Shown: positions 57,147 to 64,000 of the stretch, in pieces
How positions within the stretch are numbered: position 1 is the stretch's first letter
Layout of the letters: each line of letters starts with the position of its first letter
DNA from: Nocardia alba NBRC 108234
Lineage (GTDB): Bacteria; Actinomycetota; Actinomycetes; Mycobacteriales; Mycobacteriaceae
Assembly (NCBI RefSeq): GCF_001612665.1
Contig: NZ_BDAX01000023.1
Coordinates: forward strand, 62,001 to 126,000
DNA: 64,000 nucleotides
Direction of reading: 5' to 3'
Notes under the pieces: generated by a model
What the model saw: only the letters and a program-made list of their open reading frames with translations
Database searches by the model: none
What the model was told of the DNA's origin: nothing
Made by a program: the position numbers and the translations under genes

Positions 57147-57692
57147 ATGGTCGTGCTGGAGACGAAGTCGAAGAGCGGTGAGGTGGCGGCGACCATCGCC
57201 GGGTGCCTCGCGGGGGTCGCCGCCGGGGTGAATCTGGTTGGCGGGGTAATTCTCGTGCGCTCGTTCGTGAACGATCCGGGCGAACTCGACGACTCACTGA
57301 CCCTGTTCGCCACGCTCGGCGCGCTGGCATCGGTGTTCGCGTTCGCCTACGGCGCCCTGCTGCTGGCGCGCCGGAACGAAACCGGGCGATGGATGATCAT
57401 GGTCGCCGCAGGCGCGCAGCTCGCGCTCGGAGCGCTCGGCCTGCTCGCCACACTCGTGAACTACGACTCCGGGTACGGAATCCACTGGTTCGCCGAGGAA
57501 ACCGTGGTCCGCTCGATTCTGATCGGACTCGGCGGAGTACCCGGCGCGGTGACGGCGATCGTGAATCACAGCTGGGCGGCGGCACTTTCGGGCGCGGCCT
57601 TCGGTGGTCTGGTGCTGTTGTCCGCTGCGCTGCCGTGGACCGCCGCCTACACACTCACGCGCCCGGACGATGTTGTCGGTCCGAACGTATAG
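57147..57692 (+). CDS. Small membrane protein (second of three similar)
   Basis: A 181-residue protein with four to five hydrophobic segments. The shared block reads GALLLARRNETGRWMIMVAAG. ATG 57147 follows GGGGG; a long upstream extension of the frame through the previous gene has no support. It begins 80 bp after the preceding gene, so the three may be one transcription unit. No family is recognised. Confidence 0.65.
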   Translation: MVVLETKSKSGEVAATIAGCLAGVAAGVNLVGGVILVRSFVNDPGELDDSLTLFATLGALASVFAFAYGALLLARRNETGRWMIMVAAGAQLALGALGLLATLVNYDSGYGIHWFAEETVVRSILIGLGGVPGAVTAIVNHSWAAALSGAAFGGLVLLSAALPWTAAYTLTRPDDVVGPNV

Positions 57693-57773
57693 TTTCAGCA
57701 GGTCAGCATTGTTGCGGAGGGTGCCACGCGGCCGGGAACGGTTCGGGCACCGCTCGTCAGGAGGGGGAACACC

Positions 57774-58424
57774 ATGGGGTATCCGTACGGCCCACAGCAG
57801 GGCCAAGATCCGTACGCGGGGCAGGGATACGCGCAACCCGGCTACGGACCCGACCCGTACGGCTATGCGCAGCCCTATGGCGCACCTGTCCAAAATGGTT
57901 ATGGCGCACCGGTTTACGGTGTCGCGCCCTACCCCTACGGGCCGGGTTACGGTGAGCCGCGAGCGGGCGGCGGCACGGCGATCACCGCCGCGGTGATCGC
58001 GCTGCTGCTGTCGATTCTCGGGCTGGGCGTCATGGGGGTCGCCACCGCCGTCATCATGGGCAGCGATGCCACGAGCAGGTCCGAGAAGGATTTCCGCGCT
58101 GCGCTGACGGTCGGAATGTTGATCGGCGCCGTGCCGTGCGCGCTGCTGCTGCTCGGCTCGATTCTGCTGTTCCGCCGCAAGACCGCGGGCCGGGTGATCC
58201 TCATCCTGCTGTCCGGGATCGGCGTGGTGTTCAGCGTGCTCTCGACCGTGATCCCGCTGGTGAGTGGCAACGGCGTGGCGGGGGAGGAGGCGACGGTCGT
58301 GCTGATCGGCGGTGCGGTGAGCGGCGCGGCACCGCTGCTGATCTTCCTGCTCGCTCTCGCACCGTCCACGGGTCGCTGGATTCGCGCCGGGCGCCCGGGG
58401 GGATACCCGCCGCCGGGGTACTGA
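57774..58424 (+). CDS. Membrane protein with Gly/Pro/Tyr-rich N-terminus (third of three similar)
   Basis: A 216-residue protein. The first 65 residues are low-complexity, rich in Gly, Pro, Tyr and Gln (YPYGPQQGQDPY, GYGAPVYG). Four hydrophobic segments follow, with the shared block GSILLFRRKTAGRVILILLSG. The C-terminus is again PGGYPPPGY. Such tails occur in many actinobacterial envelope proteins and can mediate protein clustering (general knowledge). ATG 57774 has AGGAGGGGG upstream. The gene lies 109 bp before glf. Confidence 0.68.
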   Translation: MGYPYGPQQGQDPYAGQGYAQPGYGPDPYGYAQPYGAPVQNGYGAPVYGVAPYPYGPGYGEPRAGGGTAITAAVIALLLSILGLGVMGVATAVIMGSDATSRSEKDFRAALTVGMLIGAVPCALLLLGSILLFRRKTAGRVILILLSGIGVVFSVLSTVIPLVSGNGVAGEEATVVLIGGAVSGAAPLLIFLLALAPSTGRWIRAGRPGGYPPPGY

Positions 58425-58519
58425 CGGGCGCAGTTCGGGCGGTCTCCTTCCGCTGGGATGGATCGGCCCTGGTCGGGGCGTGGTCGGAGACTCCGCCGGG
58501 ACAAATTGCGGTCTTCGGA

Positions 58520-58525
58520 TACGCT
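58520..58525 (+). promoter_or_regulatory. -10 box of the glf operon, leaderless start
   Basis: TACGCT ends nine bases before the GTG of glf at 58534, with no ribosome-binding site between. The spacing predicts a leaderless message for the whole cell-wall operon. Confidence 0.5.
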
Positions 58526-58533
58526 GGGCACCC

Positions 58534-59772
58534 GTGACCGCCGCATCGCCTGAGGGTAATCCCGTCAACGCAGATTCCACCGCCCCGGCAAACCAGTACG
58601 ACCTGATCGTGGTCGGCTCCGGTTTCTTCGGGCTGACCGTCGCCGAGCGTGCAGCGAACGTGCTGGGCAAGCGGGTATTGGTGATCGACCGCCGCTACCA
58701 CCTGGGTGGCAATGCCTACTCCGAACCCGAACCGGAAACCGGTATCGAGATCCACAAGTACGGCGCGCACCTGTTCCATACGTCGAACAAGAAGGTCTGG
58801 GACTACGTCACCCAGTTCACCGAGTTCACCGGGTACCAGCACCGGGTGTTCGCGATGCACAAGGGGCAGGCATACCAGTTCCCGATGGGGCTCGGCCTGA
58901 TCTCGCAGTTCTTCGGCCGCTACTTCACCCCGGAAGAGGCCAAGGCGCTCATCTCCGAGCAGGCCGCCGAGGTCGAGACCGGTGACGCGCAGAACCTCGA
59001 GGAGAAGGCGATCTCGCTGATCGGCCGTCCCCTCTACGAGGCGTTCGTGCGCGACTACACCGCGAAGCAGTGGCAGACCGACCCGCGTGAGCTGCCCGCG
59101 GGCAACATCACCCGCCTGCCCGTGCGCTACAACTTCGACAACCGCTACTTCAACGACACCTTCGAGGGTCTGCCGAAGCAGGGGTACACGAAGTGGCTGG
59201 AGAACATGGCCGCTTCCGACCTCATCGAGACCAGGGTGAACACCGACTGGTTCGACGTGCGCGACGAGCTCGTCGCCGCCAACCCGGACGCCCCGATCGT
59301 CTACACCGGCCCGCTGGACCACTACTTCGACTACGCCGAAGGTGAATTGGGCTGGCGCACCATCGATTTCGAGACCGAAGTGCTCGAACAGGGTGACTAC
59401 CAGGGCACCAGCGTCATGAACTACAACGACGCCGACGTCCCCTTCACCCGCATCATCGAGCCGCGCCACTTCCACCCCGAGCGCGACTACCCGACCGACA
59501 AGACGGTCATCATGCGCGAGTTCTCCCGGTCGGCGAAGACCGGTGACGAGCCGTACTACCCGATCAATACCCCCGACGACCGCGCGAAGCTGCTGGCCTA
59601 CCGTGAGCGGGCCAAGCAGGAGACCGCCGAGAAGAAGGTGCTGTTCGGCGGCCGTCTCGGCACCTACCAGTACCTGGATATGCACATGGCGATCGGTTCG
59701 GCGCTGAGCATGTTCGAGAACGTGCTGCGTCCGCACCTGGAATCGGGCGCGGCGCTGGTGGACGAGGCATGA
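58534..59772 (+). CDS. glf: UDP-galactopyranose mutase
   Basis: A 412-residue flavoenzyme that converts UDP-galactopyranose to UDP-galactofuranose, the donor for the mycolyl-arabinogalactan galactan. The FAD-binding start is YDLIVVGSGFFGLTVAERAA, followed by RRYHLGGNAY, YGAHLFHTS, and the conserved Arg/Tyr-rich substrate region with NFDNRYF, GLPKQGYTKW and GRLGTYQYLDMH. GTG 58534 is favoured by the -10 box before it. The stop overlaps the glfT2 start (ATGA, 59769). Corresponds to Rv3809c. Confidence 0.97.
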   Translation: MTAASPEGNPVNADSTAPANQYDLIVVGSGFFGLTVAERAANVLGKRVLVIDRRYHLGGNAYSEPEPETGIEIHKYGAHLFHTSNKKVWDYVTQFTEFTGYQHRVFAMHKGQAYQFPMGLGLISQFFGRYFTPEEAKALISEQAAEVETGDAQNLEEKAISLIGRPLYEAFVRDYTAKQWQTDPRELPAGNITRLPVRYNFDNRYFNDTFEGLPKQGYTKWLENMAASDLIETRVNTDWFDVRDELVAANPDAPIVYTGPLDHYFDYAEGELGWRTIDFETEVLEQGDYQGTSVMNYNDADVPFTRIIEPRHFHPERDYPTDKTVIMREFSRSAKTGDEPYYPINTPDDRAKLLAYRERAKQETAEKKVLFGGRLGTYQYLDMHMAIGSALSMFENVLRPHLESGAALVDEA

Positions 59773-61691
59773 CCACGGCCATGCTCGAAGACGTGACCAC
59801 CCGGACTCGCGCCATCTCGCTGTTGCAGCGGGTCATCCTGCCGCGGCCGGGTGAGCCACTCGACGTGCGGACCCTCTACCTGGAGGAGTCCACCACCAAC
59901 GCCCGGCGCGCGCACGCCACCAGCCGCACCGCGCTGTCGATCGGCGCGGAGTCGGAGGTGTCGTTCTGCACCTACTTCAACGCGCTGCCCGCCAGCTACT
60001 GGCGTCGGTGGAGCGTGCTGAAGTCGGTGGTCCTTCGCCTGGAACTGGCCGGGCACGGCCGCGCCGACGTCTACCGGTCCAAGGCCGACGGCTCGCGAAT
60101 TCACGTGCAGGGCAAAGAGTTCGCCGTCGCCCAGGGTGCGGACTCGGTGGTCGTGGAGTTCGAAACCGATCTCGGCCCGTTCGAAGACGGTGGCTGGATC
60201 TGGTTCGACATCACCACCGACACGGTCGTCACGCTGCTGTCCGGCGGTTGGTACGCACCGCAGCAAGCGCCCGGCACGGGCTCGATCGCGGTCGGCATGC
60301 CCACGTTCAACCGGCCGACCGACCTGGTCAAGACGCTCGGCGCGCTCGGCTCCGACCCGTTGGTGCTCGACAACATCGCCGCGGTGATCGTCGCGGATCA
60401 GGGCAACCGCAAGGTCGTCGACGAGCCCGGGTTCACCGAGGCCGCCGCCGGCCTCGGCGACCGGCTCTCGATCCACGACCAGCCCAACCTCGGTGGTTCC
60501 GGCGGGTACAGCCGGGTCATGTACGAGGCGCTGAAGACCGACGCCGAGTACATCGTCTACATGGACGACGACATCGAGATCGAGCCCGACTCCATCCTGC
60601 GGGCCCTCGCGTTCTCCCGGTTCGCGAAGTCGCCGCTGCTGGTGGGCGGGCAGATGCTGAACCTGCAGGAGCGTTCGCACCTGCACAGCATGGGCGAGGT
60701 CGTCGACCGCGGGGTCTTCATGTGGTCCTCGGCGCCGAATGTCGAATACGACCACGACTTCTCGAAGTACCCGCTCAAGGATCGCGACAACTCCAAGCTG
60801 CTGCACCGGCGCATCGACGTCGACTTCAACGGCTGGTGGACCTGCGTGATCCCGCGTCAGGTCGCCGAGCAGATCGGTCAGCCGCTGCCGCTGTTCCTCA
60901 AGTGGGACGACGTCGAGTACGGCCTGCGCGCGCGCGAGGCCGGGTACCCGACCATCACCCTGCCGGGTGCGGCCGTCTGGCATATGGCCTGGTCCGACAA
61001 GGACGACGCCATCGACTGGCAGGCCTACTTCCACCTGCGCAACCGTCTCGTGGTCGCCTCGATGTACCTGCCCGGCGACGGCAAGCCGATGATCGTCAAC
61101 ACGATCAAGGCCACCCTCAAGCACCTGCTGTGCCTCGAGTACTCCACGGTCGCCATTCAGAACGAGGCGATCCGCGACTTCCTGGCCGGCCCCGAGGGCC
61201 TGTTCGACCTGCTCCCCAGCGCGCTGGGCAAGATCCACGGCATGCGCAAGGAGTTCCCGGACGCGGTCGTCGTGCCGTCGTCCACGGAACTCCCGCTGGC
61301 CAACCGCCACGGTGTCGGCGCGGTCGGCGAACCGGGCAACCCGCTCGCGAAGGTCGCCCGCCTGGCCAAGGGCGTGGTGCACAACTTCCGCAAGGCCGAT
61401 CCGGCCGCCTACGAGACGCCGCAGCTCAACGTCCCGACGTTGGACGCGCGCTGGTACCTGCTCTCGCAGGTCGACGGCGTCACCGTGACCACCGCCGACG
61501 GGCGCGGGGTCGTCTACCGCAAGCGTGACCCGCGTCAGGCCCGCGACCTGCTCAAGGAAGCCATGCGCCTGCGTAAAGAACTCACCGCCCGCTTCCCGGA
61601 GATGCAGCAGCGCTACCGGGCCGCGCACGCCGAGCTCACCAGCACGGCGGCGTGGGAGAAGACCTTCGGCCTGAATGGAACCGTGAAGTGA
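59769..61691 (+). CDS. glfT2: Galactofuranosyltransferase GlfT2
   Basis: A 640-residue processive GT-A glycosyltransferase that extends the galactan chain with alternating beta-1,5 and beta-1,6 galactofuranose on a polyprenyl carrier at the inner membrane face. An N-terminal beta-sandwich (1-155) precedes the GT-A domain starting VGMPTFNRPTDL. The metal motif is YMDDDIEI with Asp266-268; the catalytic base region is KWDDVEYG with Asp380 and Asp381; the acceptor region includes HMAWSDKDD. The C-terminal helical domain ends the chain. The start overlaps glf and the stop overlaps the phosphatase gene (GTGA, 61688). Corresponds to Rv3808c. Confidence 0.97.
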   Translation: MTTAMLEDVTTRTRAISLLQRVILPRPGEPLDVRTLYLEESTTNARRAHATSRTALSIGAESEVSFCTYFNALPASYWRRWSVLKSVVLRLELAGHGRADVYRSKADGSRIHVQGKEFAVAQGADSVVVEFETDLGPFEDGGWIWFDITTDTVVTLLSGGWYAPQQAPGTGSIAVGMPTFNRPTDLVKTLGALGSDPLVLDNIAAVIVADQGNRKVVDEPGFTEAAAGLGDRLSIHDQPNLGGSGGYSRVMYEALKTDAEYIVYMDDDIEIEPDSILRALAFSRFAKSPLLVGGQMLNLQERSHLHSMGEVVDRGVFMWSSAPNVEYDHDFSKYPLKDRDNSKLLHRRIDVDFNGWWTCVIPRQVAEQIGQPLPLFLKWDDVEYGLRAREAGYPTITLPGAAVWHMAWSDKDDAIDWQAYFHLRNRLVVASMYLPGDGKPMIVNTIKATLKHLLCLEYSTVAIQNEAIRDFLAGPEGLFDLLPSALGKIHGMRKEFPDAVVVPSSTELPLANRHGVGAVGEPGNPLAKVARLAKGVVHNFRKADPAAYETPQLNVPTLDARWYLLSQVDGVTVTTADGRGVVYRKRDPRQARDLLKEAMRLRKELTARFPEMQQRYRAAHAELTSTAAWEKTFGLNGTVK

Positions 61692-62278
61692 CCGATACCG
61701 AACTGCCCGAGCTCGAGATGGCCGAGGAAGGCTGCTGCGGCGGTTGCGATTGCAGCGGCGACTACGTAGAGGTGCCGGTCGAGGTCGCGATCCTCAACGC
61801 CGTGCAGGGCACCATCGGCACGAACCCGGCCGTTGTCTCCGCCGCGCGCGGCATGTCGCACTTCGGCGAGCACGCGCTCGGCTGGATCGGCATCGCCGCC
61901 GCTGGTTGGCTGGTCGACAAGCCGCGCCGCCGCCAGTGGGCCGGTGTCGCGGTGGGCGCGGTCGGCGCGCACGCGGCGTCCATCGTGATCAAGCGGATCG
62001 TCCGGCGTCCGCGCCCCAACGATCCATCGGTGCAGGTCAACGTGTCGACGCCGAGCAAGCTGAGCTTCCCGTCCTCGCATGCCACGTCCACTACGGCCGC
62101 GGCGGTGTTGCTCGGCCGACTGACCGGGCTACCCTTGCCAGCGGTGATCGTCCCACCGATGCTGCTGTCCCGGGTTGTGCTCGGGGTGCATTACCCTTCC
62201 GACGTGATCGCCGGTTCCGCTTTGGGGGCCGCGTCGGCTGCTGCCGTGCTAGCCGCCGAGAAGAGACTTCGACAGTGA
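61688..62278 (+). CDS. PAP2-type phosphatase of the arabinogalactan operon
   Basis: A 196-residue membrane phosphatase with three motifs of the PAP2 family: KRIVRRPRP, SFPSSHATSTTA and SRVVLGVHYPSD. By position it equals Rv3807c, proposed to dephosphorylate decaprenylphosphoryl-5-phosphoribose, the UbiA product, before epimerisation to the arabinose donor. The N-terminus carries a compact four-Cys cluster, CCGGCDC, which is unusual. GTG 61688 overlaps the glfT2 stop. Confidence 0.9.
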   Translation: MTDTELPELEMAEEGCCGGCDCSGDYVEVPVEVAILNAVQGTIGTNPAVVSAARGMSHFGEHALGWIGIAAAGWLVDKPRRRQWAGVAVGAVGAHAASIVIKRIVRRPRPNDPSVQVNVSTPSKLSFPSSHATSTTAAAVLLGRLTGLPLPAVIVPPMLLSRVVLGVHYPSDVIAGSALGAASAAAVLAAEKRLRQ

Positions 62279-63237
62279 CCGCAACTGAAAGAACTTTGGC
62301 CAAGATGAGCGAAGAACCGTCCGCCGCCGTCCTCGACGAGGGTGCTGTGAAGGGCCCGCCGAAGACGCTGCTCGGCGGTGTCATCAAGGCCATGCGCCCA
62401 CGTCAGTGGGTCAAGAACGTGCTGGTGCTCGCCGCGCCGCTCGCTGTCGGGCCGGAAGCGGTCGGCGATGCGGGCGTGCTCGTGCATGTCGCGATCGCGT
62501 TCATCGTGTTCTGCATGGCGGCCTCTGGCATCTACCTGGTCAACGACTCGCTCGACGTCGACGCCGATCGGGCGCATCCGACCAAGCGGTTCCGGCCGAT
62601 CGCGGCGGGCGTCGTGCCTGTCAACCTGGCTTACGCGCTGTCGGCGGTGCTGCTGATCGGCTCGATCGCCGGTTCGTTCCTGGCGTCCTGGCACCTGGCC
62701 GTGGTGATGGCGATCTACATCGGTATCCAGCTGGCCTACTGCCTCGGTCTCAAGCACCAGGCCGTGCTCGATATCTGCATCGTGTCCTCGGGCTTCCTGC
62801 TGCGTGCCGTCGCCGGTGGCGCGGCGGCCGGGATCGCGCTGTCGCAGTGGTTCCTGTTGATCATGGCGTTCGGTTCGCTGTTCATGGCAGCGGGCAAGCG
62901 CTACGCCGAGCTGGCGATCGCGCTGGAAACCGGCGCCAAGATCCGCAAGTCGCTCGAGTACTACACCCCGACCTACCTGCGCTTCATCTGGACGCTCGCG
63001 GCCACCGCGGTCGTGGTCTTCTACGGCCTCTGGGCCTTCCAGCAGGACTCGGCTCGAGACACCCAGTGGTACTCGATCTCGATGATCCCGTTTACCATCG
63101 CAATCCTGCGTTACGCGGTCGACGTCGATGGTGGCGAGGCCGGTGAACCCGAAGAGATCGCGTTGGGGGACCGCATCCTGCAGTTCCTCGCTATTGCCTG
63201 GATCGGAGCGGTAGGTGTCGCTGTCTATCTCACCTGA
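62275..63237 (+). CDS. ubiA: Decaprenylphosphoryl-5-phosphoribose synthase
   Basis: A 320-residue UbiA-superfamily prenyltransferase with nine or so membrane helices that joins phosphoribosyl pyrophosphate to decaprenyl phosphate, the first committed step to the arabinose donor DPA. Motif I is NDSLDVDADRAHP with both Asp pairs, and KRFRP follows; the second acidic region reads GKRYAELAIALE. Corresponds to Rv3806c. GTG 62275 overlaps the phosphatase stop (GTGA); ATG 62305 is a possible shorter start. Confidence 0.95.
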   Translation: MTATERTLAKMSEEPSAAVLDEGAVKGPPKTLLGGVIKAMRPRQWVKNVLVLAAPLAVGPEAVGDAGVLVHVAIAFIVFCMAASGIYLVNDSLDVDADRAHPTKRFRPIAAGVVPVNLAYALSAVLLIGSIAGSFLASWHLAVVMAIYIGIQLAYCLGLKHQAVLDICIVSSGFLLRAVAGGAAAGIALSQWFLLIMAFGSLFMAAGKRYAELAIALETGAKIRKSLEYYTPTYLRFIWTLAATAVVVFYGLWAFQQDSARDTQWYSISMIPFTIAILRYAVDVDGGEAGEPEEIALGDRILQFLAIAWIGAVGVAVYLT

Positions 63238-64000
63238 CGAGATGTTGGTAGCGGAGCAGGATTCAACCGAACACGAGCAGCTACGCGACGACGAGTCGCC
63301 GCGTAGCGACGCGCGCTTTCCGGTGCTGTCCCGCGCCATCTTCGTCGGTGGGATCGTCTTCACCGCCGTGCTGTTCACCGTTGGTGCGTGGCAGCGGCGC
63401 TGGATCGCCGATGACGGCCTGATCGTGCTGCGCACGATCCGCAACCTGCTCGCGGGCAACGGCCCGGTCTTCAACGCCGACGAGCGGGTCGAGGCGAACA
63501 CCAGCACCGCGTGGACCTACCTGGTCTGGTTCTTCTCCTGGCTCACCCAGGCCCGCCTCGAGTACGTGGTGCTCGGGGTGGCGCTGGTGGTGTCGGTGCT
63601 CGCGGTGGTGTTCGCGATGCTCGGCACCGCGCGGCTGTGGGGCGGAACCGCTGGTCAGCTGCTGATTCCGGCCGGTGTGCTGGTCTATATCGCGCTGCCG
63701 CCCGCCCGTGACTACGCGACCTCCGGGCTGGAGAGCGGTCTGGTGATCTGCTGGGTCGGGCTGCTGTGGTGGCTGCTGATCCGCTGGAGCCAGGCCGCAG
63801 TTGTCCGGGTGCCGAGCCTGTTGGGTCTGGTGTTCCTGGCCGGACTCGCACCGCTGGTTCGTCCCGAGGCCACGCTGGTCGGTGTGCTCGCGCTCGGGAT
63901 GATCTTCCTGGCGCCGATGCCCGCGTTCCGGTTCGGACCGATCGCGTTGCGCGCGCTGATCGTGTTCGTCGCCGGGATCGTGCCGGTGGGCTACCAGATC
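63215..64000 (+). CDS. aftB: Terminal arabinofuranosyltransferase AftB (3' end cut by window edge)
   Basis: The first 262 codons of a GT-C membrane glycosyltransferase that adds the terminal beta-1,2 arabinofuranose to arabinan. After a hydrophilic N-terminus of about 45 residues comes the first helix (AIFVGGIVFTAVLFTVG), then WQRRWIADDGLIVLRT, which holds the Asp pair expected in GT-C enzymes of this family, and several further helices. I start at GTG 63215, six bases after GGAG and overlapping ubiA by 23 bp; ATG 63242 has no ribosome-binding site. Corresponds to Rv3805c. The frame is open to the last base. Confidence 0.92.
   Translation, partial: MSLSISPDEMLVAEQDSTEHEQLRDDESPRSDARFPVLSRAIFVGGIVFTAVLFTVGAWQRRWIADDGLIVLRTIRNLLAGNGPVFNADERVEANTSTAWTYLVWFFSWLTQARLEYVVLGVALVVSVLAVVFAMLGTARLWGGTAGQLLIPAGVLVYIALPPARDYATSGLESGLVICWVGLLWWLLIRWSQAAVVRVPSLLGLVFLAGLAPLVRPEATLVGVLALGMIFLAPMPAFRFGPIALRALIVFVAGIVPVGYQI

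Noticed and set aside
1..64000. Search for phage defence, toxin-antitoxin or secretion systems
   Set aside because: No restriction enzyme, CBASS, retron, Abi, toxin-antitoxin, ESX or T4SS genes were recognised in either strand.

Overview
The window is high-GC DNA from a mycolic-acid-containing actinomycete, most likely a Nocardia or close relative. The right edge carries the galactan/arabinan cell-wall operon glf, glfT2, a PAP2-type phosphatase, ubiA (decaprenylphosphoryl-phosphoribose synthase) and the 5' part of aftB, which is diagnostic of the Corynebacteriales. From memory, seven landmarks match the M. tuberculosis Rv3835 to Rv3805c segment in order and relative strand: a septum-formation-type membrane protein (Rv3835), serS (Rv3834c), an MBL-Rieske protein (Rv3818), a PlsC-type acyltransferase (Rv3816c), a Cof-type HAD phosphatase (Rv3813c), a PGRP-type amidase (Rv3811) and glf to aftB (Rv3809c to Rv3805c). 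The genes between them are accessory. I saw no transposase, integrase, phage gene, rRNA or CRISPR array; there is one tRNA-Gly(GCC).

Layout. 1-3.7 kb: septum-formation protein (3' end cut), aldehyde dehydrogenase and serS. 3.7-8.0 kb: a GGDEF-EAL protein with a degenerate GGDEF site and two transporters. 8.2-15.1 kb: a four-gene cassette of membrane Ser/Thr kinase, lipoprotein, membrane Ser/Thr kinase and membrane pseudokinase; all three kinase-like proteins share an eight-cysteine outer domain. 15.2-25.9 kb: oxidoreductase, MBL-Rieske protein, lipoprotein, acyltransferase, a divergent AraC/NmrA pair, a small secreted protein, tRNA-Gly, a lipase-maturation-factor-like membrane protein and an alkylsulfatase. 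25.9-29.4 kb: a copper-export operon (CopA-type ATPase plus a His-rich anchored protein) behind a promoter with a RicR/CsoR-type operator. 29.4-30.9 kb: a FadR-type regulator and a fatty-acid hydroxylase-like gene behind a near-consensus FadR operator. 31.0-38.8 kb: a peptide ABC-transporter operon with two tandem substrate-binding lipoproteins.

38.9-44.1 kb: HAD phosphatase, then a divergent pair of wall genes (PGRP amidase and SpoIID/LytB-domain protein). 44.2-46.4 kb: a divergent MarR/EamA pair and a TetR regulator. 46.5-54.8 kb: thiolase, three alpha/beta hydrolases and four paralogous AraC regulators, with a palindromic candidate operator. 55.0-56.5 kb: an atypical SDR protein and a TipAS-type MerR regulator, each preceded by a perfect inverted repeat. 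56.6-58.4 kb: three small membrane proteins that look like diverged paralogues. 58.5-64.0 kb: the cell-wall glycan operon with overlapping stop/start codons at every junction.

The part I regard as most likely undescribed is the kinase/lipoprotein/kinase/pseudokinase cassette. The conserved outer domain, the loss of catalytic residues in the last member and the lipoprotein embedded in the operon suggest an envelope-sensing phosphorylation module. That role is inferred, not shown.
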